The translations under genes and the position numbers were made by a program. DNA of 64,000 nucleotides from positions 62,001-126,000 of the forward strand of contig CAZNPZ010000002.1 in NCBI GenBank assembly GCA_964575255.1. The letters run 5' to 3'. The DNA comes from JAEZHK01 sp964575255 (GTDB taxonomy: Bacteria; Bacillota; Clostridia; Christensenellales; Aristaeellaceae). Shown here piece by piece: positions 16,564-24,995 of this stretch. A model generated the notes under the pieces. That model saw nothing but the letters and a program-made list of their open reading frames with translations. It was not told where the DNA came from and searched no databases. Position 1 is the stretch's first letter, and every line of letters begins with the position of its first letter.

Positions 16564-17871
16564 ATGGAAGATTTGTTTTCCGAGGGCATCAAAAAGCTCG
16601 CGCCGCTCGCCGACCGGATGCGCCCGCGCACGCTGGACGAGTTCATCGGACAAAGAGAGATCGTCGGCGAGGGGACGCTTCTTCGCCGCGCGATCATGGC
16701 GGACCGGCTGACCAGCTCGATCTTCTGGGGCCCGCCAGGCACCGGCAAGACCACGCTGGCCTCGATCATCGCGAACGCCACAAAGGCGGAGTTTGTGAAG
16801 CTGAACGCCGTCACCAGCGGCGTGGCGGAAGTGCGCGACGTGGTCAAGGACGCTGAATCGCGGCTGAAGCTGCGGGGCAGGAGTACGTATTTGCTTCTTG
16901 ACGAGTGCCACCGCTGGTCGAAGGCGCAGTCGGACAGCATCCTGCCCTCCATCGAGCAGGGCATCATCCGCTTCATCGGCTCCACCACCGAAAACCCGAT
17001 GATTGCGATGACGCCCGCCATCGTCAGCCGCTGCCGCCTGTTCCGGTTCGAACCGCTGACGCAGGAGGAAGTCGAACAGGCGATTCTGGGCGCGATCCGG
17101 GACGAGGCGCGCGGCTTCGGCCAGCAGTCGGTGGTACTCGACGAAGACGCGCTGCACCACATCGCGCAGGTGGCGAACGGCGATGTACGCGCGGCGCTGA
17201 ATGCTGTGGAGTTGGCCGTTCTGACCACGCCGATGGATGAAAACGGGGACACGCATGTGACGCTCGCGGTTGCGGAGCAGTCGATTCAGAAGCGCGTGCT
17301 GCGCATGGACGAGTCGATGCTCTACGACATGCTGTCCGCGTTCTGCAAATCCTTACGCGGGTCGGACAGCGACGCGGCGCTCGCCTGGTTCAGCCGGATG
17401 ATGTACGCGGGGCTTGACCCGCGCATCATCGTCCGCCGCGTGATCGCCCACGCCAGCGAAGACGTGGGACTCGCCAATCCCAATGCGATGGTGCAGGCGG
17501 TCAGCGCGTGGCAGGCGCTGGAGGCGATCGGCATGCCGGAGGCGCGGCTGTCGATCACGCAGGCGATCATTTCGGTGTGCGAAAGCCCAAAGTCGAACGC
17601 CGTTGTCATCGCAATCGACCGAGCGATGCGGGACGCCGAGCGCGGCGGGTTCCAGCCGGTGCCGATCCACCTGCGCGACACCTCCTACAAGGGCGCAAAA
17701 ACTCTGGGCTACGGCGCGGACTACAAGTACGCGCACGACTTCCCCGGCCACTATGTCAAGCAGCAGTACGCGCCGCTGGAGGCGCAAGGCATGCCCTACT
17801 ACGAGCCGGGCGAACTGGGTTTTGAGCAGGAGATTCAAAAGCGCCGGCAAGAACTGAAGAAATACCAGTGA
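16564..17871 (+). CDS. rarA: replication-associated recombination protein A (AAA+ ATPase)
   Basis: A 435-residue clamp-loader-like AAA+ ATPase (RarA/MgsA) acting at stalled replication forks. Visible are the N-terminal LADRMRPRTLDEFIGQ box, Walker A GPPGTGKTTL, Walker B LLLDECH, sensor motif GSTTENP, the SRC arginine-finger region, and the C-terminal MgsA domain with YKYAHDFPGHYVKQQY. Walker B is followed by RWSKAQSDS rather than the common RFNKAQQD. The start is the ATG at 16564; an upstream in-frame TTG is inside the ribosome site. It probably has separate transcription because of the upstream terminator. Confidence 0.95.
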   Translation: MEDLFSEGIKKLAPLADRMRPRTLDEFIGQREIVGEGTLLRRAIMADRLTSSIFWGPPGTGKTTLASIIANATKAEFVKLNAVTSGVAEVRDVVKDAESRLKLRGRSTYLLLDECHRWSKAQSDSILPSIEQGIIRFIGSTTENPMIAMTPAIVSRCRLFRFEPLTQEEVEQAILGAIRDEARGFGQQSVVLDEDALHHIAQVANGDVRAALNAVELAVLTTPMDENGDTHVTLAVAEQSIQKRVLRMDESMLYDMLSAFCKSLRGSDSDAALAWFSRMMYAGLDPRIIVRRVIAHASEDVGLANPNAMVQAVSAWQALEAIGMPEARLSITQAIISVCESPKSNAVVIAIDRAMRDAERGGFQPVPIHLRDTSYKGAKTLGYGADYKYAHDFPGHYVKQQYAPLEAQGMPYYEPGELGFEQEIQKRRQELKKYQ

Positions 17872-17874
17872 TGT

Positions 17875-17901
17875 AAAAAAGCGGGCCGTAAAGCTCGCTT
17901 T
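17875..17901. terminator. bidirectional terminator between rarA and the zinc-ribbon gene
   Basis: A seven-base stem (17880-17886 with 17893-17899, one G-U pair). The minus strand has six T residues after it and the plus strand a shorter T run, so it can end both converging genes. Confidence 0.75.
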
Positions 17902-17908
17902 CGATATG

Positions 17909-18718
17909 CTAAGAGTTGTTTTCCGCCGTTGGGGCGGCTGTCACTTCGACGCGCGTGGGCGGCACGATCTCTCTGGCACGCTTCTGCATGTCGGCCAGCC
18001 ACGTCCAAGCCAGCGTGACCAGCGCGATCAGCGCGGCCGCCGTCAGCATGGTGACGGTTCTGCGAATCAGAAGACTCTTTTGCCGAAGATACCGCTTTTG
18101 AAGCACCACGTGAAACGGCGGCGTGTTATCCGGGGTATCTGGTTGGACTGCCTTGACCGGCGTTTCTGCCTTTTCGCGAGTGAACGCCGCTTCCAGCTGC
18201 TTTGAAAGCCGCAGGCACTCGCGCTTCGTCCTTCCGCAGCGGTCGCAGCCGGGCGAATCGAACGGATTGGCGCGCCCACAGACGCAAACCCAGTATTCCC
18301 TGGCCATAAGCGGGCGGACGGCCGCGTCCGGCCCCGCAACGCGGCGGAGCGCCTCAAGTTCCCGGCCAACCGGCTTTTCGGGCAGATCCACCTCGATGAG
18401 CCGCTTTGGGTTTCCTTTCCACGGCGGCGCGCCGTCGAGATCCACCCGTACGAAGAACAGCCCGCTCCAGTGGCCGCCGGGAGCGGTCTCCGCCTCGATG
18501 GGCAGTACGAACGCCTCATGGGGCTGGGCGTTCAGCGCGCCGGTCTGAAGTGGGATGTCCGAGGCGAAGCCGTCTCCCTGCCAGGTGATGACCGCGTCAA
18601 ACCCGGTCACCGCCCGGTCCGAAAGGTTGAAAAGGCGCACAAAGCCGCGCACGCCGCGTTCGTCGCGCGTCAGGTCATATCCCAGAAGTTCCATCGGGCA
18701 GTCTAGATCCAGTTGCAT
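17909..18718 (-). CDS. zinc-ribbon protein with C-terminal membrane anchor
   Basis: A 269-residue protein of unknown function. The N-terminal 130 residues look like a beta-rich domain (LDCPMELLGYDLTRDERGVRGFVRLFNLS). A zinc-ribbon follows with four cysteines, CVCGRANPF then CDRCGRTKREC (about residues 150-172), then a charged linker, and one transmembrane helix near residues 225-247 followed by a short tail. The layout suggests a cytosolic sensor or scaffold held at the membrane. The ATG at 18718 has a GGGAGACGG site; longer forms extend through the intergenic promoter region. It has its own unit, divergent from the YprB-like nuclease. Confidence 0.75.
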   Translation of the reverse strand: MQLDLDCPMELLGYDLTRDERGVRGFVRLFNLSDRAVTGFDAVITWQGDGFASDIPLQTGALNAQPHEAFVLPIEAETAPGGHWSGLFFVRVDLDGAPPWKGNPKRLIEVDLPEKPVGRELEALRRVAGPDAAVRPLMAREYWVCVCGRANPFDSPGCDRCGRTKRECLRLSKQLEAAFTREKAETPVKAVQPDTPDNTPPFHVVLQKRYLRQKSLLIRRTVTMLTAAALIALVTLAWTWLADMQKRAREIVPPTRVEVTAAPTAENNS

Positions 18719-18839
18719 GTCCGTCTCCCGCGTTGTTTTCCACAGTATACCACATTTTGCCGTGAGACGCGAGGGGCTCTGTGTACACATCAGTACCTCC
18801 GTTCAGGCGTCTGATCACATTTTCGACAGATTCCTTTCC

Positions 18840-18868
18840 TTGACAATCGCGGCCTGTGCCTCTAAAAT
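18840..18868 (+). promoter_or_regulatory. consensus promoter of the nuclease-TPR-GNAT operon
   Basis: A perfect TTGACA (18840-18845), 17-base spacer and TAAAAT (18863-18868). The predicted transcript starts about 22 bases before the GTG start. On the opposite strand a TATACT near 18742-18747 may be the -10 of the zinc-ribbon gene, but its -35 is poor. Confidence 0.85.
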
Positions 18869-18896
18869 AGGTTCCATATGGATCGGGGGGACAACC

Positions 18897-20027
18897 GTGG
18901 CCTCGGACCTCAAGGCGCGTCTGCGCGCGATCAGTGGCGCAAGCAAACCGGTTCAGCCGGGCGGACTCGTCGTGCGCGTGTACGAGGAGGACGCCGACCC
19001 GCGCCTCCTAACGATCGGGCAGACTGCGCTTGACCGGCTGGGCTTCAAGGGCGATTGGCCTGGGGCGGAGAAGGTTTTGTTTCTCGACACCGAGACGACC
19101 GGCCTTAACGGCGGCGCGGGCACGGTGGCGTTCATGATCGGGTTCGGGTATCTCGCCGGGAGCCGCTTCCGGGTCGAGCAATACATGATGCGCTCCTACG
19201 CTGACGAACCGCTTTTACTCGCGAAGGCGGCGGAGATCATGGCCAGGTTTTACGCGGCAGTCACCTTCAACGGCGACAATTTCGACCTGCCGCTGCTCGA
19301 ATCACGCTTCACGATGGCGCGCATGCGGGAGCAATGGACGCCGCTGACAAGGCTTGACCTGATGCATCCCGCGCGAAGGCTCTGGAAACGGCGGCTGGGC
19401 AGCTGCCGTCTGGGGATTCTGGAAAAAGAAATTCTGCGCCGGGGCCGCACGAACGACCTGCCGGGCAGCGAAGCGCCACGGCGGTTTTTTGAGGCGATGA
19501 AGACCGGCGACTTCGCGCCACTGGAAGAAGTCTTTACGCACAACCGGCTGGACGTAGCAGCGCTTTCCTCGCTGCTCTGCGCGCTGTCGGAAGCCTACGC
19601 GGCTCCGGAGCAACTGACCGACGCTGCGGATCTGTACTCGATGGGGCGCGTTCTGGAAGTGCGCGGGGAGTGCGAAGGCGCGCGCAGGCTCTACCGCGCC
19701 GCCGCGGCACCGACGCCGCTATCAACCATCGCGGCCTTGCGCGGCGCGAAGTACCAGGCGGAGGCGAACCGTGCGTTCTCCGTGATGTTGAAGCGCGCGG
19801 GCGAGTGGGCGCGGGCCGAGCACGTTTGGCTGGAGATGGTGAAGCGGCGACAAATGGGTGTCTGGGCGCTCATTGAGCTGGCAAAATTCTACGAGCACCG
19901 CGCGGGGCGGCTTGAAGACGCGCTTCAGATGGCGGAAACTGCGCGCGCGGTCGCGGACGCTGCGATTCTGGATCAAATCGACCGCCGGATCCGGCGGCTT
20001 CAAAGAAAACTGGAGGGAAACGGATGA
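18897..20027 (+). CDS. YprB-like ribonuclease-H-fold exonuclease with helical repeats
   Basis: A 376-residue protein. Residues about 60-215 form a DnaQ/RNase-H-like exonuclease domain: FLDTETTGLNGG (Exo I acids), VTFNGDNFDLPLLESRF (Exo II) and HNRLDVAALSSLL (Exo III-like His/Asp), matching the YprB group of Bacillota. The C-terminal half (LSTIAALRGAKYQAEANRAFS..., RAEHVWLEMVKRRQMG) looks like TPR-type helical repeats. The substrate is unknown. The start is a GTG after GGGGGG, just downstream of a strong promoter; an upstream extension would cross that promoter. Its stop overlaps the next gene as ATGA. Confidence 0.85.
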   Translation: MASDLKARLRAISGASKPVQPGGLVVRVYEEDADPRLLTIGQTALDRLGFKGDWPGAEKVLFLDTETTGLNGGAGTVAFMIGFGYLAGSRFRVEQYMMRSYADEPLLLAKAAEIMARFYAAVTFNGDNFDLPLLESRFTMARMREQWTPLTRLDLMHPARRLWKRRLGSCRLGILEKEILRRGRTNDLPGSEAPRRFFEAMKTGDFAPLEEVFTHNRLDVAALSSLLCALSEAYAAPEQLTDAADLYSMGRVLEVRGECEGARRLYRAAAAPTPLSTIAALRGAKYQAEANRAFSVMLKRAGEWARAEHVWLEMVKRRQMGVWALIELAKFYEHRAGRLEDALQMAETARAVADAAILDQIDRRIRRLQRKLEGNG

Positions 20028-20767
20028 ACATTAAAGCGGAAATCATGGGCCGCAAGGCCTACAACCTGCACCTGAAGGGCAACGCCTATCTGGAGAAAAA
20101 GATGTTCCGGGAGGCGGAGGAAAAGCACAAAGAAGCGCTCAAAGCGTATGAAGAGGCGGAGGCGGCGGGCGACAAACACCCCAAGCGCATGATGGCCCGC
20201 GGCGTGTTGCTCATGCGCGCGCACGAGTACGACAAGGCGCGCGAGGCGATGCTGAAGGTGGAGAAGATGCCCGGTCTGGATCGGGACATGAAGAAACAGC
20301 TCCGGCTCAACTACGCGGTGTGCCTGTGGAAGATGGGGCAGCTGGATCGGGCGATCGAGCTGATGCGGCAGACGTCGGCGGACGGCGCGATGAACTCGAT
20401 GATTTACGGATCGCTCGGCTACATGCTGATTGAGAAGGCGCGCCAGACCGGCGACTTCACCGAAGCACAGGAGTTTAACCAGAAGGCCTACGAGTACGAC
20501 GACGAGGACGCGGTGGTGTTGGACAACCTGGGTCAGATGCACTTGGCGATGGGCAACCGCGCGGAGGCGTTCGATTACTTCAAGCGCGCCCATGAGCGCA
20601 AGCCGACCCAGGTGGACACGCTCTATTACCTCGCGAAACTGTACCATGAGGACGGCGAGAAGGAAACCGCCGTGAAAATGCTGGAGCGCGCGCTGTCCCA
20701 GACATATTCGGCGCTGTGCACCACCACCCGTGAACAGGCACAGGCGCTGCTGGATGAGATTCGCTGA
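20024..20767 (+). CDS. tetratricopeptide repeat protein
   Basis: A 247-residue, fully alpha-helical soluble protein built of tandem TPR units; examples are KAYNLHLKGNAYLEKKMFREAEEKH near the start, VVLDNLGQMHLAMGNRAEAFDY, and TLYYLAKLYHEDGEKETAVKML. No signal peptide or membrane segment is visible. TPR proteins act as protein-protein scaffolds, so it may assist the upstream nuclease, with which it is translationally coupled (ATGA overlap). Specific partners are not known. Confidence 0.85.
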   Translation: MNIKAEIMGRKAYNLHLKGNAYLEKKMFREAEEKHKEALKAYEEAEAAGDKHPKRMMARGVLLMRAHEYDKAREAMLKVEKMPGLDRDMKKQLRLNYAVCLWKMGQLDRAIELMRQTSADGAMNSMIYGSLGYMLIEKARQTGDFTEAQEFNQKAYEYDDEDAVVLDNLGQMHLAMGNRAEAFDYFKRAHERKPTQVDTLYYLAKLYHEDGEKETAVKMLERALSQTYSALCTTTREQAQALLDEIR

Positions 20768-20776
20768 GGAGAAAAA

Positions 20777-21232
20777 ATGGACATTCGGTATTTGGAAAAC
20801 GGCCTGACGGCGGAAGCGCTTGCCGGTCTTCGGAACCGCGAGGGCTGGAGTTATACGCTGGTTCCTCAGGCGCAAAAAGCCCTAGACCACTCGCTCTACT
20901 CGGTCGCAGCGGTGCGGGGAGAAGAGACGGTCGGGATGGGGCGGCTGATCGGAGACGGCGCGCTGACCTGGTACGTTTCCGACGTGATCGTGATCCCCGA
21001 ATGCCGAGGGCAGCACATCGGCGCGACGATCGTCCGCATGCTGATCGACTACGCGGTCTCGCACAGCGAACCCGGCACCAACATCGCCATTGCGCTGATG
21101 TCCGCGAGAGGCAAAGAACCCTTCTACGAAAAGCTTGGGTTTTACCAGCGACCGAACGACCACGAGGGCGCGGGTATGATGATGCGATTGAAAGTGCCCG
21201 GTGGCGAGCAACCGGCGGCATCAGCGTTATAA
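20777..21232 (+). CDS. GNAT-family N-acetyltransferase
   Basis: A 151-residue GNAT enzyme that transfers an acetyl group from acetyl-CoA to an amine. The CoA-binding motif A is VIPECRGQHIGATIV (R/Q-x-x-G-x-A), and the C-terminal motif B is FYEKLGFYQRPN. The acceptor (antibiotic, protein or metabolite) cannot be told. It is the third gene of the nuclease-TPR operon, nine bases after the TPR stop, with GAGGAG at its start. A convergent hairpin follows. Confidence 0.88.
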   Translation: MDIRYLENGLTAEALAGLRNREGWSYTLVPQAQKALDHSLYSVAAVRGEETVGMGRLIGDGALTWYVSDVIVIPECRGQHIGATIVRMLIDYAVSHSEPGTNIAIALMSARGKEPFYEKLGFYQRPNDHEGAGMMMRLKVPGGEQPAASAL

Positions 21233-21236
21233 CATT

Positions 21237-21269
21237 CAAGGCCTGTTGCGATGTTCGCAACAGGCCTTG
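21237..21269. terminator. convergent hairpin between GNAT and gpmI
   Basis: A perfect 14-base stem (21237-21250 with 21256-21269) with a five-base loop lies between converging genes. Neither side has a good T-run, so termination strength is uncertain. Confidence 0.6.
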
Positions 21270-21290
21270 ACAGTTGTTGGAGGTTTTATA

Positions 21291-22829
21291 CTAGTCCAGA
21301 ATCAGGCACTTGCCGGTCATTTCTTGAGGCTGCGGGATCTTCATCATGTGAAGCAGCGTCGGCGAAAGGTCGCACAGCCGTCCGTCATCCGCGAGTGCAT
21401 GTTTGGGCTGTTCGGGGTCGATCACGATCAGCGGCACGGGGTTCGTCGTGTGGGCGGTGAACGGTTCGCCGGTTACCGGATCCACCATCTGGTCGGCGTT
21501 TCCGTGGTCGGCGGTGATGAGCGCCTTGCCGCCCATCTGAAGGATCGCGCCGACGACCTTGCCCACGCACTCGTCGACGGTGCGTACCGCCTTCATCGCG
21601 GCCTCCATGACGCCGGTATGTCCCACCATGTCGCAGTTGGCGAAGTTCAAGACCATCAGGTCGTACTTGCCGGACAGCACCCGCTTCACGGCCTCATCCG
21701 CGACCTCGTAGGCGCTCATCTCCGGCTTCAGGTCGTAGGTGGCGACCTTTGGCGACGGGATCAGCGCGCGGTCTTCGCCGGGGTTGGGGGCCTCAACGCC
21801 GCCGTTGAAGAAGAAGGTGACGTGGGCGTACTTCTCGGTCTCGGCGATCCGCAGCTGCGTCAGGCCCCTGCCGGACAGGTATTCGCCCATCGTGTTCTTC
21901 AGGGATTGCGGGTGGAACGCGATCTCAAGGTTTGTGAACGTCGCGTCGTACTGGGTCATCGACACGAAGTGCACCGGCTTGTAGCCGCCGATCCGCGAAA
22001 AATCCTTGAAGTCCGGCTCGATCAGCGCGCGGGTCAGTTCGCGGGTGCGGTCGGGTCGGAAGTTGAAGAAGATGATCGAATCGCCCGCTTCGACGGTGGC
22101 GACGGGTTTGCCGTCCTTCATGACGACGGAGGGCTTGACGAACTCATCCGTCACATCGTCGTCATAGGACTTCTGCATTGCCTCGGCGGCGCTGATCGCG
22201 GGGACGCCGACGCCCATCAGCGCCTCATAGCCCTTCTGAACGCGATCCCAGCGCTTGTCTCGGTCCATCGACCAGTAGCGGCCCGCCACCGACGCGATTT
22301 TGCCGCAGCCGATCTCGGCCATCCGATCTTCCAACGTCAGAATGTAGTCCTTACCGCTGGAGGGCGGCACGTCGCGCCCGTCCATCAGGCAGTGGACGAA
22401 CGCCCTGTCCGCCATGCCGTGGCGCTTGGTGAGGTCAAGAAGCGCATACAGGTGCTCCAGGTGGCTGTGTACGCCGCCGTCGGAGCAAAGCCCGATGTAA
22501 TGCACCTTGCCGCCGGCCTTCTTCGCCGCCTCGACCGCGCCGACGAGCGCGGGGTTTTCGAAGAAGTCGCCGTCCTGGATGGACTTTGTGATGCGGGTCA
22601 GTTCCTGATACACGACGCGGCCCGCGCCGATGTTCAGGTGGCCGACCTCGCTGTTGCCCATCTGCCCGTCCGGAAGCCCGACCGAGAGACCGGACGCGCC
22701 GATCTGGGTGACGGAATACTTGGCGGTCAGCCTGTCGATGTTGGGCGTACCAGCCTGGTAGATGGCGTTGCCCTCATGGGCGGGGTTGATGCCAAACCCG
22801 TCCATGATGATCAGTGCCGTGATTGCCAT
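21291..22829 (-). CDS. gpmI: 2,3-bisphosphoglycerate-independent phosphoglycerate mutase
   Basis: A 512-residue glycolytic enzyme that interconverts 3- and 2-phosphoglycerate. The metal and nucleophile motifs are visible: LIIMDGFGINP at the N-terminus (Mn-binding Asp), the catalytic Ser in MGNSEVGHLNIGAG, and later FANCDMVGHTG and ADHGNADQM. Length is standard. The ATG at 22829 overlaps the tpiA stop by one base, so translation is coupled. It is the third gene of the pgk-tpiA-gpmI operon. Longer in-frame upstream extensions lie inside tpiA and are rejected. Confidence 0.97.
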   Translation of the reverse strand: MAITALIIMDGFGINPAHEGNAIYQAGTPNIDRLTAKYSVTQIGASGLSVGLPDGQMGNSEVGHLNIGAGRVVYQELTRITKSIQDGDFFENPALVGAVEAAKKAGGKVHYIGLCSDGGVHSHLEHLYALLDLTKRHGMADRAFVHCLMDGRDVPPSSGKDYILTLEDRMAEIGCGKIASVAGRYWSMDRDKRWDRVQKGYEALMGVGVPAISAAEAMQKSYDDDVTDEFVKPSVVMKDGKPVATVEAGDSIIFFNFRPDRTRELTRALIEPDFKDFSRIGGYKPVHFVSMTQYDATFTNLEIAFHPQSLKNTMGEYLSGRGLTQLRIAETEKYAHVTFFFNGGVEAPNPGEDRALIPSPKVATYDLKPEMSAYEVADEAVKRVLSGKYDLMVLNFANCDMVGHTGVMEAAMKAVRTVDECVGKVVGAILQMGGKALITADHGNADQMVDPVTGEPFTAHTTNPVPLIVIDPEQPKHALADDGRLCDLSPTLLHMMKIPQPQEMTGKCLILD

Positions 22830-23575
22830 CAGTAATTCACCACCTGGGCGAAGTCGGCCGCTTTCAGGCTCGCACCGCCGATCAGGCCGCCGTCGATCTC
22901 TTCCTGAGCCATCAGGCCTTTGACGTTGGCGGGGTTCATCGATCCGCCGTACTGGATGCGCACCTTGGAAGCAGCTTCCTCGCCGTACTTGCCGGCGATG
23001 GCCTTGCGGATGACGCCGATGGTCTCGTTGGCCTGCTCGTCGGTGGCGGTGAGGCCGGTGCCGATCGCCCAAACGGGCTCGTAGGCGACGACGACTTCGG
23101 CAACCTGCGCGGCCGTCAGGCCGGTCAGCGCCATCAGCGTCTGGTAGGCGACGATCGCGTCGGTGTACGCGCCTTCGCGCTCTTCCTTGCTCTCGCCGAC
23201 GCAGATGATCGGGATCAGGCCCGCGGCGACGGCGGCGACGGTGCGCTTGTTGACGGTCTTGTCGGTCTCGCCGAAGTACTGGCGGCGCTCGGAGTGGCCG
23301 ATGATCACGTATTCGCAGCCCGCGGCCTTGAGCATCTCGGCGGAGAGCTCGCCGGTGAACGCGCCCTTCGCGGCGAAGTGAACGTTCTGGGAGCCCAGCT
23401 TTACGTTGGTGCCCTTGATGATGGGCGCGACGGCCGCGAAGCACACCGCGGGCGGGCAGACGACGACGTCGCACTTGGCATCTTTGACGAGCGGCAGAAG
23501 TTCGGTGACCAGCTGGGCGGCTTCCTCAGGGGTTTTGTTCATTTTCCAGTTTCCGGCGATGATGGGCTTGCGCAT
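22829..23575 (-). CDS. tpiA: triosephosphate isomerase
   Basis: A 248-residue TIM-barrel enzyme interconverting DHAP and glyceraldehyde-3-phosphate. Visible are the N-terminal GNWKMNKT with the active-site lysine, the electrophilic His in IIGHSERR, and the catalytic Glu in AYEPVWAIGTG. The start is the ATG at 23575 after GAGGAGG; an in-frame TTG 18 bases upstream overlaps that site. It lies between pgk and gpmI, in the classical glycolytic operon. gap and eno are not present in the window. Confidence 0.97.
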   Translation of the reverse strand: MRKPIIAGNWKMNKTPEEAAQLVTELLPLVKDAKCDVVVCPPAVCFAAVAPIIKGTNVKLGSQNVHFAAKGAFTGELSAEMLKAAGCEYVIIGHSERRQYFGETDKTVNKRTVAAVAAGLIPIICVGESKEEREGAYTDAIVAYQTLMALTGLTAAQVAEVVVAYEPVWAIGTGLTATDEQANETIGVIRKAIAGKYGEEAASKVRIQYGGSMNPANVKGLMAQEEIDGGLIGGASLKAADFAQVVNY

Positions 23576-23606
23576 TTGGTTGTTCCTCCTCAAAATTTCG
23601 ATTGTA

Positions 23607-23628
23607 CGGCGGGGCTTTCGCCCCGCCG
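23607..23628 (-). other. intercistronic hairpin between pgk and tpiA
   Basis: A perfect nine-base G/C stem (23607-23615 with 23620-23628) lies in the pgk-tpiA gap without a T-run. It resembles a stability or processing hairpin more than a terminator. Confidence 0.5.
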
Positions 23629-23638
23629 GTTTGATGGA

Positions 23639-24823
23639 TTACTTATCGTTCAGCGCCGCGACGCCGGGCAGCTCCTTGCCCTCGAGGAATTCGAGGCTCG
23701 CGCCGCCGCCGGTGGAGATGTGGCTCATCTTGTCGGCGAGGCCCATCTGGGTGACCGCCGCCGCGGAGTCGCCGCCGCCGATGATCGTGGTGGCGCTGGA
23801 CGCGGCCATCGCCTTCGCGATCGCGAGCGTGCCCTCGGCGAAGTTGGGCATCTCGAACACGCCCATCGGGCCGTTCCAGACGACGGTCTTGGCCTTCGCG
23901 ATTTCCTCGGAGAACAGCTCGATCGTCTTCGGGCCGATATCCATGCCGGAGAAGCCGTCGGGGATTTCATCGGAGTCGACCAGCTTGATGTTGCAGTCGT
24001 TCGCAAACGCGTCGCCCGCCAGGTTGTCAACCGGCAAAAGCATCTTGACGCCCTTGGCCTTGGCCTTTTCGATCAGCTCGTTCGCGAGACCCAGCCGTTC
24101 CTCGTCCAAGAGGCTTCCGCCGATGTTGCCGCCCTGCGCCTTGATGAATGTGTAGGCCATGCCGCCGCCGATCAGGAGGGTATCCACCTTCTCCAAGAGG
24201 TTCGTGATCACGGCGATCTTGTCCTTGACCTTCGCGCCGCCCAGGATCGCGACGAATGGGCGCACCGGATTTGTGATCGCGCCGCCCAGGAAGTCAAGTT
24301 CTTTCCCGATCAGGAAGCCCGCGACCGCCGGAAGATACGCGGCCACGCCCGCGGTGGAGGAGTGCGCGCGGTGCACGGTGCCGAACGCGTCGGACACGTA
24401 GAGGTCGGCCATCGACGCCAGTTCCTTCGAGAGTTCAGGATCGTTCTTCTCCTCGCCCGGCATGAAGCGCACATTTTCAAGCAGGATCGCCTCGCCCGGC
24501 TTGACGGCCGCCGCCAGCGCCTTCGCGTCCGGCCCCACGACGTCTTTCGCCAGCTTGACCTCAAATCCGAGCTTTGCGCTCAGGTCCTTCGCGACCGGTG
24601 CCAGCGAGTACTTGGCTTCGAAGCCGCCCTTGGGACGACCCAGGTGCGAGCACAGGATGACCGCGGCTTTGTTGTCCAGCAGATACTTGATCGTGGGCAG
24701 CGCGGCAACAATGCGCGTCTCGTCGGTGATGTTGAACTCCGCGTCCAGAGGCACGTTGAAGTCGCAGCGTACGAGGACTTTCTTTCCGTTTACATCGATG
24801 TCCCTAACCGTCTTCTTGTTCAT
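23639..24823 (-). CDS. pgk: phosphoglycerate kinase
   Basis: A 394-residue glycolytic kinase that makes ATP from 1,3-bisphosphoglycerate. The N-terminal KKVLVRCDFNVPL motif, CSHLGRPKG, and the nucleotide-site motifs GGAKVKDKI and GGGDSAAAV are intact. The ATG at 24823 follows TAGGAG; a TTG 60 bases further upstream is rejected because it lies within the 5' leader. First gene of pgk-tpiA-gpmI, read divergently from the ECF transporter genes. Confidence 0.97.
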   Translation of the reverse strand: MNKKTVRDIDVNGKKVLVRCDFNVPLDAEFNITDETRIVAALPTIKYLLDNKAAVILCSHLGRPKGGFEAKYSLAPVAKDLSAKLGFEVKLAKDVVGPDAKALAAAVKPGEAILLENVRFMPGEEKNDPELSKELASMADLYVSDAFGTVHRAHSSTAGVAAYLPAVAGFLIGKELDFLGGAITNPVRPFVAILGGAKVKDKIAVITNLLEKVDTLLIGGGMAYTFIKAQGGNIGGSLLDEERLGLANELIEKAKAKGVKMLLPVDNLAGDAFANDCNIKLVDSDEIPDGFSGMDIGPKTIELFSEEIAKAKTVVWNGPMGVFEMPNFAEGTLAIAKAMAASSATTIIGGGDSAAAVTQMGLADKMSHISTGGGASLEFLEGKELPGVAALNDK

Positions 24824-24881
24824 GGGCCACACTCCTATCCTGTGATCAAGAATAACAATGAAGCAAAGATTGCCAACTATC

Positions 24882-24910
24882 AATATACCCTAAAAATGTT
24901 AATCTGTCCA
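24882..24910 (-). promoter_or_regulatory. promoter of pgk-tpiA-gpmI
   Basis: Minus-strand TGGACA (24905-24910), 17-base spacer and TATATT (24882-24887). Confidence 0.65.
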
Positions 24911-24960
24911 GTGCGCAAAAATAGATTGCCCGGATTGCTGCGATTTTAACGTGAAAATGG

Positions 24961-24966
24961 TATAAT
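24961..24966 (+). promoter_or_regulatory. -10 box of the ECF-truA operon
   Basis: A perfect TATAAT lies 30 bases before the ecfA1 GTG. The -35 region is weak (TTGCTG would need a 20-base spacer). Confidence 0.5.
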
Positions 24967-24995
24967 AAACCGCTTTGAAACTTGGAGGTGCGCGG

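Noticed and set aside
16903..16950. Unusual Walker B context (DECHRWSKAQ) in RarA as a sign of a new ATPase
   Set aside because: All other RarA motifs are intact and related clostridial proteins appear to share this variant, so it is a lineage feature and not a new function.
14878..17256. Very long minus-strand open frame (about 790 codons) opposite rhaA and rarA
   Set aside because: Its translation is rich in His, Arg and Ala without domains, and the plus-strand frames encode intact RhaA and RarA. High GC makes long antisense frames common here.
22830..23474. Long open frame extending gpmI upstream into tpiA
   Set aside because: The extra part is an arginine-rich shadow of tpiA; gpmI begins at 22829 where its conserved N-terminus and the one-base overlap with tpiA are found.
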